A stretch of 39,619 bases of DNA from Chara braunii (lineage: Eukaryota; Streptophyta; Charophyceae; Charales; Characeae): assembly GCA_003427395.1 (NCBI GenBank), contig BFEA01000367.1, positions 1,599,791-1,639,409 of the forward strand. The letters run 5' to 3'. Positions 9,153-18,566 of this stretch are shown here, in pieces; positions within the stretch are counted from its first letter, which is position 1, and each line of letters begins with the position of its first letter. Below the pieces are notes generated by a model that was not told the origin of the DNA, made no database searches, and saw only the letters and a list, made by a program, of their open reading frames with translations. The position numbers and the translations under genes were made by a program.

Positions 9153-10339
9153 GTGTCAGTGGGGGGGTTCTAAACTAAAACCAGGCCTAACCAGCCTGAC
9201 CTCGAGCTAATACGATCGAGAGAAACACTAGTTCCTTATCCTACGTCCTGGGCGCTTTCCTCCCTACCCTACCTTGTGACGCCCAACCTCACGCCCAGCG
9301 CGACTTCCTGATCGGAGTGGGGTGGGGGCCTGGAAGTGCGAAAAAAAAGGTGTCCCAAGGATTTTAGGAAAGTGGGGGTGGAGTCTCAGGTCGGAACTGA
9401 GATCTCCTCTGGCAAGCTCTAGGGGTATTTGTGCAAGATGGTAAGCGCAGGTCGCATCGGGCTTTTAAACTTCGGAGGATGGATCACCATCCCCGCGGGT
9501 TCCGTCGTCCAGGTCGGTCCCGTATTTGGTGTACCAGCGGGATGATGTGGTTGTCGCGCTGCCCGAGTAATTGTTGCTGACGAACGTCGCAAGTTTCGGA
9601 ATCCGGCGCAGCAGGCCTCAGTCGAAGACTGTGCGCCCGCCGCTCGGCTACGAAGAGGGTTCATCGGGTGAACCCTGCGGCTCGGTAGGCGCGGTCTTGC
9701 TGAGTGTGGTGCAACAAAAATTTCTAAGGTTCCTAAATTCCTATCTAAATCCTTTGTTACAAAAAGAAATTCTGAAAGGAAAACAATTCTGAGAGCACGC
9801 GGGGGATCGACATCAATTCAAAAATTTGAAAACGACGTCCCCTCACGACGATCGCGCCAAAATTCCGAGTTCCCACAACAGAACAAAAAAGAAGCGATGA
9901 CAACAGTTATCCTTTCGCGCCCGCCAAGGTGCGGTCATCTTAACTGCTTACCCGGGACTTTCCCGACCCTGGTCCGAAAGTCCAACGAGAAAGAAGCGAG
10001 GGCATCCATGCAACTTACCCGGCCGACCCAACCCCATGTTCCTCGCCCGACCAACCCGTCCGAACCCGTGAAGCAGCTTCGCGCAGAAAGTCGCGTAATT
10101 ACAGAAAATAGTTCGTCACAGCCAATTGTGACTGCCAATAGGAACCGAGTGTCCTGGTTCTCAGCTTTGAACAGCACGGACAAGGGAAGAACAAACGGGA
10201 AGGAGAGGGGGGGGAAGAAGAAGCCAAGGGGAGTGTAGGGACCAATGAAAGATGTCATTCAAAGGAGAGGCTTGGAGTAGGGGCAGAGCATATTATAGAA
10301 GAAAAGGGGTTGTGAAGACTGAGCTTTGTGTCAGTTGCT
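9153..10339. other. Unassigned interval, probably old repeat DNA
   Basis: I see no supported gene. Short ORFs on both strands (9419-9664 minus, 9571-9792 plus, 9897-10238 plus, 9935-10258 minus) lack recognisable motifs. The part next to 10340 would be the 3' untranslated region of the minus-strand LINE fragment, but no clear poly(A) tail or end can be drawn. Confidence 0.4.
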
Positions 10340-11460
10340 TCATGACAGCAGCCATGGGGAGATGACTAGTTTGCCTGCATAAGTGATTGCAGCGAGATGG
10401 TTATCCCTAGCCCAAGTAACTAAGAACCAGTGCCTGCCTCTTATGGATGTACCCCCTGCTGCTTTTCTGCTCCAATCAACTCGGATCATTGTCCTGATCT
10501 TGACTTTGATTCTTGAGATCAGGCTCGTATCTGCGGACCATTGTTGTTTGAAGAGAATGTTGTTGCAATCCTCCCAGATAGTCCAAATGAAGATGGATCA
10601 AACGGCTTGAGCGACATAGCCCTTTCCTGTGTGCTTGAACCACGTATTAGGAATCTGGCCATAGAGAACCCATTCCTCATCCCATGGCAGTAGGTCGCCT
10701 ACAAACTGGAACCAATGACGCTCCCACCATTGCCATAGTAGGCGTTTCGGTGGTGGGCAGGTTCAAAAAAGGTGTACCAGCGTCTCTTCTTCCATTTTGC
10801 CACAGCGGTTACAGAGAATCTCAATGTCCATGCCTCTTTGAAATACGCGAACTGAGGTTGGTACTGCCGCGTGAAAGAGGAGCCAGAGCAAGCTGGCGAG
10901 CTTTTGGGAAGGCAGTGCTGGAAGCTGGTCCCACAGAGTGTGCAGCTCTTGCTCTACTATCTGTTTTGTCGGCTCTGATTGCCTGTTGAGGTAGCTTGCT
11001 ACTGTTGTCGGAAGAGAGAAGTGTTCTACCAAGCCTCGTGGAGAATTAATACAGGAAAGACTCAGTCTGCTTTCGACCCTTGGCTCACAGTAACATCCCT
11101 GTGGGTCGACCCGAAGGCGTCTCAACGACATTCCTTCAGCTATTAGGTCATGAGTAGTCACACCTCTCTTGATACTGGTGTGAACTCGTAAGGTCTGAAG
11201 ATCTGGAGGGGTTTGGATAGCAATAGTGCCTTCCAGGTGAAGTTTGGAGGTCTGGCTGATTGCGTCCTCCCTTGTCCACTCTTGGGCCTGCCATGTCTCG
11301 TCGTCTAGCTGGTCCATTATCCGAACTATAGAGGGAGGACCCCCATCCACCATGTGGGCATACCATTCTCCCTCAGTGGGAGCCTCCGATGTCAAGAGCT
11401 CTAGGCAGCAAGCTGGAGTGGCTGAGATCAGTTGCTGTCTTCTTTCCGACAGCGATTCTG
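10340..11460 (-). pseudogene. LINE ORF2 C-terminal fragment with RT-associated zinc finger
   Basis: On the minus strand the frame from about 11440 down to 10763 ends with LWDQLPALPSQKLASLLWLL and then CNRCGKMEEETLVHLF. This is the zinc-binding domain found after the RT in plant LINEs (zf-RVT family). The TGA at 10763-10765 falls where family members usually have Trp, and the same frame continues with PPPKRLLWQWWERHW, a second TGA (10599-10601) and SIFIWTIWEDCNNILF, finally stopping at 10340. So this is a 5'-truncated, decayed ORF2 end. RT and endonuclease are absent. The 101-codon ORF at 10684-10989 on the other strand is a shadow. Confidence 0.75.
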
Positions 11461-11544
11461 TCCTTCACCTGTTTTGCCCCCGACCGTTGTCGTGTATTGC
11501 TCCCTACAGGCAGAACCACAAGTCATCTCGTTTCGAACCACGAC

Positions 11545-11597
11545 ACTCGGTTGCTTTATTTTTATTTTATTTTTTGGGAGAAACTCGGTTGCTTTAT
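11545..11597 (-). mobile_element. Ultra-short retro-insertion (tail only) with 15-bp TSD
   Basis: ACTCGGTTGCTTTAT occurs at 11545-11559 and 11583-11597. The 23 bp between them read on the minus strand as TTCTCCC followed by an A-rich tract with single Ts. That is the look of the last bases plus poly(A)-like tail of a retroposon inserted with a 15-bp target duplication. A plain tandem duplication with slippage is the alternative. Confidence 0.45.
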
Positions 11598-11749
11598 AGC
11601 CACAATAGGCTAGCAAGCAGCGGTGGGTGGAGTGTACACTATGGGCCTGACCACACTACTCCTAACTTGGATAAAATTTTCGGGAGTACTCCGGAAGCGA
11701 AAATTTATTCGGTTTTGAAAGAACAAAAACAAAAAAACTTCATTCGGGG

Positions 11750-12850
11750 CTGCGCTACCAGGTGTACTCATTGTCCGGAGATGGCAACGCTCTACGTCGG
11801 CAGAGAGGTGTGGGACTCGGGGCGTGGGGCGGAACGATGTCTTCTTCGTCGATTCCTAGGTTCGGCCATGGCCCTCTGCTCCGACAAGGGGTTGTGTCTC
11901 CCTGTGGAATACCAGGGAGCAGGGCGATTCCGGTTCCTCCTACAACAAACAATCTACAAGATTCAAGTAACGAAACTCATGGCAGTGTGAACACGACGAA
12001 GGGAGAGAGAGTCTAGTACGAGACAGTGGGCACATCCAACAGTGGCACCTTTAGAGGCAGTGGGTGGGCAGCCAGTGGTGGTGGGACTGGTGTTGGGAGA
12101 AGCACGTGAGAACTACTGTTGACTATCTCGACTGGGAGCGTGAAAGACCCGAAGCTCGACGGGCAGCGGTGCCAACAATGGGAGTGGGAGTTCCTCTGGT
12201 GGTAGTGGGAGCATCTTCGTTGGGATCAAGAGCGTTGAGCATTAACCAAGACATTCTCTTACACGAAATATTTAGAGTACATTAACCTAGCCATTTTCCT
12301 TGCTAAATACTCCTAATGAGTGGCTTACTTCATGGCAAACGTACATTATAATATTTGGAAAATTTCGAAAGGAGCGTGGAGGGGGACAACGCTCCGTTGA
12401 AGCGTTGCGCTACCGATAGTATCGCCGTTCAGAGACGGAGACGCTCTGCGTCGGCAGCAAGGCGTGGGATTCAGGGTGTGGGGGCGGAGCTATGGAGTAC
12501 TCGATACTCTCTAGGGTCGGCCATCACCCTCAACCTTGATAAAGGGTTGCGCCTCTCTGTGGAATATCAGGGAGCAGGGTGGTTCCCATCCCTCCAACGA
12601 CCTTCAACCTCCATAATTCAAGCGTTATCTACTGCAGTATTATGTCCATTTATGGGTTAAAGACATTGCAAACTGCACGAAGAAGAGAGAGAGGCTCTAG
12701 TGCTTGGCGAACGGTGAGTCAGACAGCGACACTTCCAGGAGCAGTGGGAGGGCAATTGGCAGCGGTGGGACTGTTGTTCTGAGGAGCATGTACGGAGTAC
12801 TAGTAACTATCTCAACCGGGAGCATGAAGACATGACCTGTAGGGCAACGG
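11750..12850. repeat. Pair of diverged ~430-bp direct repeats
   Basis: Copy 1 (about 11750-12170) and copy 2 (about 12405-12850) share, in order, GCGCTACC, CGGAGA, CGTCGGCAG, TCGGCCAT, TGGAATA.CAGGGAGCAGGG, GCAGTGGG, GGTGGGACTG and CTATCTC. Each is followed by similar purine-rich text. Similarity is substantial but patchy, so they are old duplicates. The ~230 bp between them show no counterpart. Several short ORFs across them (such as 11244-11990) are not conserved between copies and are not called. Confidence 0.6.
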
Positions 12851-12859
12851 GCACGGGCT

Positions 12860-13235
12860 GTTTGGTCGACTGAGGGAAACCGTGCCACTATACATGGAGA
12901 CACTCATACTTTAGTTACATCGACTACTCTTATCTTGGCCTTTATTTACCTCAAATTCGAAATTACATTCCATTTTTCTTCTACATGACATTCGAGTTAA
13001 TCTGTCCTTCGTCTTATTCTTGGGTGTTTTCAGTTGTTTTCTGGTCTTTCTTCATAAGTTTCAGTTTTCAGTGAAATTTCATTTGACATAGTTTTAGCAC
13101 TTGGTTTGCAAGCAATAACAACATTTTTTTAATGTTTTAGGGTTTCCTCCCTCCTCTTAGTGACAATTATAATGTCGGGAATATCAGTGTCCTTGGTGTG
13201 TGAGAGTGGGAGTGCATTCCGCATCTCGGATTCTT
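12860..13235. other. Unassigned AT-rich interval
   Basis: Mixed T-rich sequence with no ORF, repeat or RNA signature that I can support. Confidence 0.4.
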
Positions 13236-13330
13236 TGCGGGTGGCCGAGCTGGTAAGCCAGATCCAAGCCTATTCTTATTTGGATTTCGGCATGATTACT
13301 ACATTTCTTACAATTCGTATCTGACGGGAT
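13236..13330 (+). other. Possible tRNA(Leu/Ser)-like relic
   Basis: TGGCCGAGCTGGTAAGCC (13242-13259) matches a class II tRNA A box, including a possible 3-bp D stem (GGC/GCC). AATTCGTATCT near 13312 is a weak B-box match at class II spacing. An inverted repeat ATCCAA/TTGGAT lies between, but its loop is too large for an anticodon arm and the T arm does not pair. At best this is a degraded tRNA-derived sequence. Confidence 0.25.
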
Positions 13331-13714
13331 TTATAGGTCAGATCCCTTCCCCCCTTTATCTTTGGTTATAATTTGCACTTTAGCATACGCCTCTTGCTTG
13401 TAGGAAAGGGAAGAGCCCAGGGCGGCGAACTTAGCTCGGAGCTTGAATTTGTTTACTTGGTTGATTTCGGTTCGATCGTAGACTTGATCGGTAACCCAGC
13501 GCCTGTCGTGGAAAATCTGGTGAACTCGATAGGTTGAGTTAGTTAGGCAAGATTTACTCAATAGATTAGCAATAGTTCTTAACCGATTCACGGGCTCTAT
13601 TAGGCCGTAAGCGAAATTGGGTAACAAAAAAGGAGAGAGATTGCTTGGTATTGGTATTAGACGTCGGTTCCAGTTCTGCCAAACTTATAAGCGAAACTCA
13701 CTAATGCTGCCAGG

Positions 13715-13765
13715 ATAACTCCATGTTGAATTGTGAGGTCCCCGACCTTTATTCGCTTTGTTTTT
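13715..13765 (+). repeat. Short match to the 3' end of the 16.7-23.5 kb LINE
   Basis: GAATTGTGAGGT.CCCGACCTT here also occurs at about 23456-23478, just upstream of the LINE's A-rich end, and both are followed by T-rich text. It may be the tail of a 5'-truncated LINE copy. The match is short and the upstream sequences do not align by eye. A poly(G) run with one N (13797) follows. Confidence 0.35.
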
Positions 13766-13799
13766 AATACGAATGGTATTTGACGGGGGGGGGGGGNGG

Positions 13800-14522
13800 A
13801 GGGGAATCCATTTGGGGGAAGAAGATGAGATAGAGCGACAAAGGGATGATGCGCGCAACCCTACCAACAGGACTTGGGCCTCTCCGAGCACGGGTCCGGG
13901 TCTTTCCAGTAGTAGCTGCTTAGCGCCCCACTACTCCTGCTAGGGTCTTCTCTCTCGACAATATCCTGAGGGTTACCCACAGGTTCCACCATAGCGAAAC
14001 GGGTGTTGACTCATCTCTTGGTCTCAGATGGTAAAAGCCCCTCCCATGGCCTATCTCCACGAGTGCATGGCAAGCCAGGGGGGAGCTTTGGAGACTACAA
14101 GGTAGGGCTCACACTCCGATGTCTAAGTCAACACTTCGGCTTTCGTCCTCCAGGCTACCAGCTAGGCGGTTACCGGATCTTTCAAACGTCAAAGAAGACA
14201 TATGACGGGTACTGTCGACTTCAGGAGGTATAACGCTTTCGTCTTTAGTTGTCTGGATCCCCTCCCCTCCGATGATGCACACTTTGGTGGAAGTATGGCG
14301 TCCACGACTCCTTTTGGATCGTCGGAACCTAGGACTGTACCACCTAACACGTTATACTCCCCACCATCGGACAGCGAAAAGGAAAGGGTCCGTGACCTAC
14401 TAAGCTCTTGCTTCATAGATGGGATTCTTCCCCATCTCTTGGCCCTTAGTAAGATAACAGTGGGGAAGGATTTCGTGAAAGTGGTAGTTGTTCCCGATCT
14501 AGTCCTCCTTCAGACTATGTGA
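13800..14522 (+). other. Interval without a supported gene; one 106-codon open frame
   Basis: The frame 14202-14522 is open for 106 codons and rich in Ser, Pro and Leu. It has no recognisable motif, no overlapping evidence and no conserved partner in the window. The preceding 400 bp hold only fragments. It could be an exon or chance; I do not call a product. Confidence 0.2.
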
Positions 14523-14646
14523 CACCCGCGGCCTAGGGCGCGGGCATTTCGGCCGCTGCGGCCAAGAGGCCACGCCCGATGAGGCCCAATCCGCGGCCTG
14601 TTTTTTCAATATTTTTTTTAACCCCTAAAAATACGTAAAAAAAAAC

Positions 14647-14704
14647 AAAAACAAATATAGGGGTGTAGGGCTTGGGAAACTCGACACTCCTATATTTTGT
14701 TTTT
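14647..14704. repeat. Inverted repeat, ~20-bp arms
   Basis: AAAAACAAATATAGGGGTGT (14647-14666) pairs with ACACTCCTATATTTTGTTTT and a following T (14684-14704) with one mismatch and one 1-nt indel, around a 17-bp loop. It lies in A/T-rich DNA just after a GC-rich block (14523-14600). It could be a hairpin terminator-like or small MITE remnant; no further evidence. Confidence 0.5.
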
Positions 14705-14940
14705 TGGAATCCGACTTCGTTTAAGATTTTTTAAAAATCAAAAACTAAATTCGATTTAAAAAAAATATATATATATATATACAAAAAAACAGGAATTTGT
14801 TTTTTTATTTTTTATCATGAGATATATGGTCCCTCAATTGACCTGTATTTTTTTTAAAATGAATTTCTGTTTTTTGCAGGGAAATGAGGTGTTTAAAAAA
14901 AATAAAGATGCAAAATTTGAAAACAAATAAACAAAAAAGA

Positions 14941-14941
14941 G

Positions 14942-14976
<35 letters not shown>

Positions 14977-15002
14977 AAGTGTAAGCGTGTGTGTGTGTGT
15001 GT
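14941..15002. repeat. (GATT)n and (GT)n microsatellites
   Basis: Eight or so GATT units (14943-14976) are followed after a short spacer by (GT)n to 15002. They mirror, in inverted order, the microsatellites at 16306-16477. Confidence 0.9.
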
Positions 15003-16300
15003 GGTAAGTAATGAAAACATAACCCCAACGACCAAGCTTCACACCAGACGACCTTTCCCAAAACAACAACACAGCGCAAGACTAAAGGCGGCAGAACAAA
15101 AGCACGACATTCAGATGAGAATGCCATCGTACAGATGGACCAAGTCCTCATGGCGAGAGCTCAGCTTGACGGTTGAGAGAGAATGGTCGAGTCTAGAAGA
15201 ACGACTTACGAATAAAAGTGAGGAAAGAGGCAGGGGAGAAAAGAAGTTGATGACAAAAAGTGGCAAGTTGACAACAAAGAGCAAAGGATGGAGGGCATGG
15301 GGGAGGTGGGTGGGCAGACAAACAATACACAGTGCCCAAAAACACAACCAACATGCCAAAGAAACATCCAAAAAAAAAATGAAGTATCAAAACATGCAAA
15401 ACCGAAAAAAATAAAACTGATGATAGATTATTTCGTTGGAGTTGCACCGACTCATCAGGAGGCTGAACCCTCGACAATCTGTGGAATGCCCGTATTGATG
15501 GTTTGGGTCATGAACCCTTTGACCCTTTTTGAAGGCAAACTATCCCCAAGCGGAACATAGCAGCGGGCAGCAACCCTGTGGAGCACCAGGCAGCGCAGCA
15601 AAGGCAACACGGCTGCACAATGCCAAAAATGATTGCAAGGAACGACAAAGCACGCCGAACTCGCAGCACGGCACCCAAGCAGTGAAGCACCAGGCAACAC
15701 CACCAAGACAACCACACTGTAAGGGAGGAGAGGGCAAGCGGACAAGCAACAGAGCGACCATGCTGAGGAGCACAAGGCAACCCCGACACGGCAACCAAAC
15801 TACAGGGCGCGCAAGCAAAAGACCCGGAAGGCACGACCAGCAGACGGGCGGCAAGGCAGCGAAGCAGCGAAGCAGCGAAGCGCAAGGCAACACCACAACC
15901 TGGCCACACCACACAGCGAAGACAACAGCATGCCAAGAACGACCTGTGAGGCAAGCGGAACGGGCAGCAAGGCAGTGGTGGAGCGCAGACGGGGTCGTCC
16001 ACACATCCAACACGGAGCAAAGCAGCACATCACCTACTCACATCACGGGTGAACCCCACAGGCTGTTGGTTCCCACCACCCACTGAGTCAGGGAGACACT
16101 CCGACGAGCATCCGTCATCACCTACAAGCAACATAGATAACCCGAACCGAGCGGCCCTCCTAAGAGTGGAGTTGGCACTCCAAACGAGGAACCACCGACT
16201 GTTTGGCACTATCTAACGGTGCTCAGTTGGACCCACACAAAAATACTTAGAAAAAATCAGAGGGGAGACAGACAATAGGAAAAGGACCGACAAACATAAA
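15003..16300. other. No supported gene; T-poor block at 15540-16030
   Basis: The + strand from about 15540 to 16030 is strikingly poor in T and rich in GCAAGGCA/CAACAC/AAGCAGCGAAGC strings. This keeps four or more frames open on both strands (for example 15529-16086 plus and 15508-16020 minus). Overlapping open frames in several registers, with repetitive residue patterns such as CxLPxC or QGNTT, indicate a compositional effect and not coding. Flanks (15003-15540, 16030-16300) show nothing recognisable. Confidence 0.55.
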
Positions 16301-16301
16301 A

Positions 16302-16303
16302 TT

Positions 16304-16343
<40 letters not shown>

Positions 16344-16477
16344 CGGGGAGGGGAGGGAGGACCCCTCCCCACCGATCACGCACTCACTCACTCACTCACT
16401 CACTCACTCACTCACTCACTCACTCACTCACTCACTCACTCACTCACTCACTCACTCAATCAATCAATCAATCAATC
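16302..16477. repeat. (TG)n, (CACT)n and (CAAT)n microsatellites
   Basis: (TG)n runs to about 16342. After a short GC-rich spacer, (CACT)n runs over about 16380-16457 and then (CAAT)n directly into the assembly gap. The low-complexity ORFs here are repeat translations. Confidence 0.95.
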
Positions 16478-16663
16478 NNNNNNNNNNNNNNNNNNNNNNN
16501 NNNNNNNNNNNNNNNNNNNNNNNNNNNNNNNNNNNNNNNNNNNNNNNNNNNNNNNNNNNNNNNNNNNNNNNNNNNNNNNNNNNNNNNNNNNNNNNNNNNN
16601 NNNNNNNNNNNNNNNNNNNNNNNNNNNNNNNNNNNNNNNNNNNNNNNNNNNNNNNNNNNNNNN
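16478..16663. other. Assembly gap (186 N)
   Basis: Run of N between the (CAAT)n tract and a C-rich, A-rich sequence. The true length and content are unknown; the 5' end of the following LINE may lie inside it. Confidence 1.
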
Positions 16664-16758
16664 CCCCCCCCCTCCCCAAAAAAAAAAAAATCTTATTTTT
16701 TTTTTGTCCAGTCCTTTAAAGGACGTGGTGCGCAGGTCGCACGCGCCCCCGCTAGGCC

Positions 16759-17593
16759 GTGGCGCGGTCGCGCGGGAAATCGGTCGTGCGGCCTCAGTTG
16801 CGGACCCGCGGCTGGCCTCCTCGGCCGCATCCGAGGCTGCAGGATCTGCGGCCGACGGAGCCACGTAGCCTTCAGGTTGACTGGTTTAAGGAACATGCGG
16901 TTTCCATATTTTTTGGTAATGACGCTTCGTCCCTCCTGGCTAATGTCAAAAACAGACTTGTCCATATTTATGAGAACGGATGGGATGTTATGCGGGAGTC
17001 AGGGCCCCCGCGAAGAGGGATGTTTTTAGGAATGAGGGGAAAATTTTGGTCTCATACAGCTAAATAAATTGCACAATGGATGCTCATGACAAAAAAAGGA
17101 CAAAGTGGAAATGAATGATGTTGTCTACTCTGTGTCCTTTCGTCCTTGGATGTCTGAAAAGCAGTTGACTGATTGGTGTGACGCCATGAGGCTTTTTTTT
17201 TTTTTTTGGCAGTGTTGTCTAGAAGTTCCGGTGTAAGCCATGGGCCCATTGAAAGGAGTGATACAGGATGATATTGGGGAGGTGATTAAGGTCCACCTCC
17301 CCTACCAGCACCCTCTATCTCCGGACTTACGTGACATACATTTCGTTTTAGTATCGACCGCTAAACTGAGATATCGAAAGAGACTCTGCGTAGATCTGGG
17401 GGAATTTGGGTCAATCAATATTGATGTATTTTGCGTGGCTACGCCCCGGTGCCAGATGTGTAGAAGTTTTTTTCATAAAAATACAGATGATGTATGTCCC
17501 TTAAAAGGAAGGAGACGCTCCGCTAAGGGCAAAGATAAATTTAAAGTAACAAGCAAGAGGATGAGCGGAATGGCAAGAAGGAAGAGGAGATAG
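16759..17593 (+). pseudogene. LINE ORF1-like RNA-binding protein (degenerate)
   Basis: The frame 16759-17067 gives WFKEHAVSIFFGNDASSLL and ENGWDVMRESGPPRRG. After several stops, a second frame (17240-17593) gives GPLKGVIQDDIGEVIKVHL, RKRLCVDLGEFGSINIDVF and the knuckle CQMCRSFFHKNTDDVC (Cys codon 17450). This order (N-terminal domain, PLKGVIQDDIG-like block, Val-Asp-Leu strand, knuckle) is that of plant LINE ORF1 gag-like proteins. The knuckle spacing is CX2CX4HX6C, two residues longer at the end than the classic CCHC. The segment 17068-17239 is translatable in part (YSVSFRPWMSEKQLTDW) but holds stops and a poly(T) run. The protein would coat LINE RNA. Confidence 0.65.
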
Positions 17594-18344
17594 TCGGTGG
17601 GGATAAAGATGATGGTGAAGGTGAGAAGGATATATATATAAGGGTGGACAAGGAAGGGGGAATTTTTATGGTCAAGGAGAAGGAAGAAAGGAGGGAAGGA
17701 GGGAAGTAGGGAAGGGTTCAAAGGAAAAAAAGTTGTTTGGCAGGGGAAACTTGAATGATGATGGTGTAGAAGGCAGAAATAAGCACGATTTTAACCACGC
17801 GGAGAAGGAAAAAGGTCTTACAATAGGGAACAGGGTTGACGAAGGTGGTAAAAAGGGGAAAGAGATGGAGGTAAGAAATAAGGTGCGCAAGCAAAAAAAA
17901 GACATGACAAAGGGTGTGTTGGAAGATAAGAGTAAAAGGTTAGTGGTTAAAAACTTTCCTCAGACCCCCCTCATAAATAGTGTGGTGGAAGAAAAGAGAA
18001 AGGAGCAATACGTTGGGGGGCTCCTGGCTACGCAGAAGGAGGTCGATCAGGCTAGACTAGAGCAAGCCCCGCTTTATGGACAACAAAAAAATCATGGTGA
18101 TCAGGTCAAAGCACCTACCTCTATTCGGTATGAGAAAGCTCATCAATCGGTCAAGTTGAAATTCCCAAATGCTATTGGCCATCCCCCTCAGTCTTTGAAG
18201 TTTACATCAAGTAGTAAAAAGACGAAAAAGGGGAGCAAGATCGGTGCTAGGAAGGGACAACAAAGCATCCCGTTGTCGAGCGCATCGTTTCCTGTCTTTT
18301 TCGCAAAAGGCGAGAGCCCTCCCGACCACGTCATGCATGAGTAA
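17594..18344 (+). pseudogene. LINE ORF1 C-terminal basic linker
   Basis: An open frame of 203 codons (17733-18344) is rich in Lys, Glu and Gln with many charged repeats, and no domain is recognised. It directly follows the ORF1 knuckle in the element and ends where ORF2 should start, so it is most likely the disordered C-terminal part of ORF1 in a shifted frame. The stretch 17594-17732 is purine-rich (GGAAGGAGG) and open on several frames by composition. Confidence 0.45.
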
Positions 18345-18566
18345 ACAAAACAAAACTAGAGACAACTTGGGGACGACGTATAAATAATCTCGTGAGATGC
18401 CAAGACGAGCGTGGTCGTGTCGTCCCTTCGTCGCTCTAGCCGGGTGCGCCAACCGTACTTTTCGCAGTCCCCTATGACAGGATAGGTCCCCGCAGGGCAC
18501 AACTTACCTTCCCTAAGGGGTTGTCACCACCCTTAGGGGAGTATCCCTACCAAGCTACTGACTCAT
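18345..18566 (+). other. Expected position of LINE endonuclease; none recognised
   Basis: None of the usual APE-type endonuclease landmarks (WN.RG, Q.ETH/ES, GG, DFN, SDH) could be read in any + frame here or in the flanks. At ~220 bp it is too short for the domain. It is either an internal deletion or sequence decayed beyond recognition. Confidence 0.5.

Noticed and set aside
15508-16086. Overlapping ORFs of 162-185 codons on both strands
   Set aside because: Open in several frames at once because of T-poor composition.
16302-17029. ORFs of 137-239 codons spanning the gap
   Set aside because: Microsatellite and N translation joined to LINE sequence in wrong frames.
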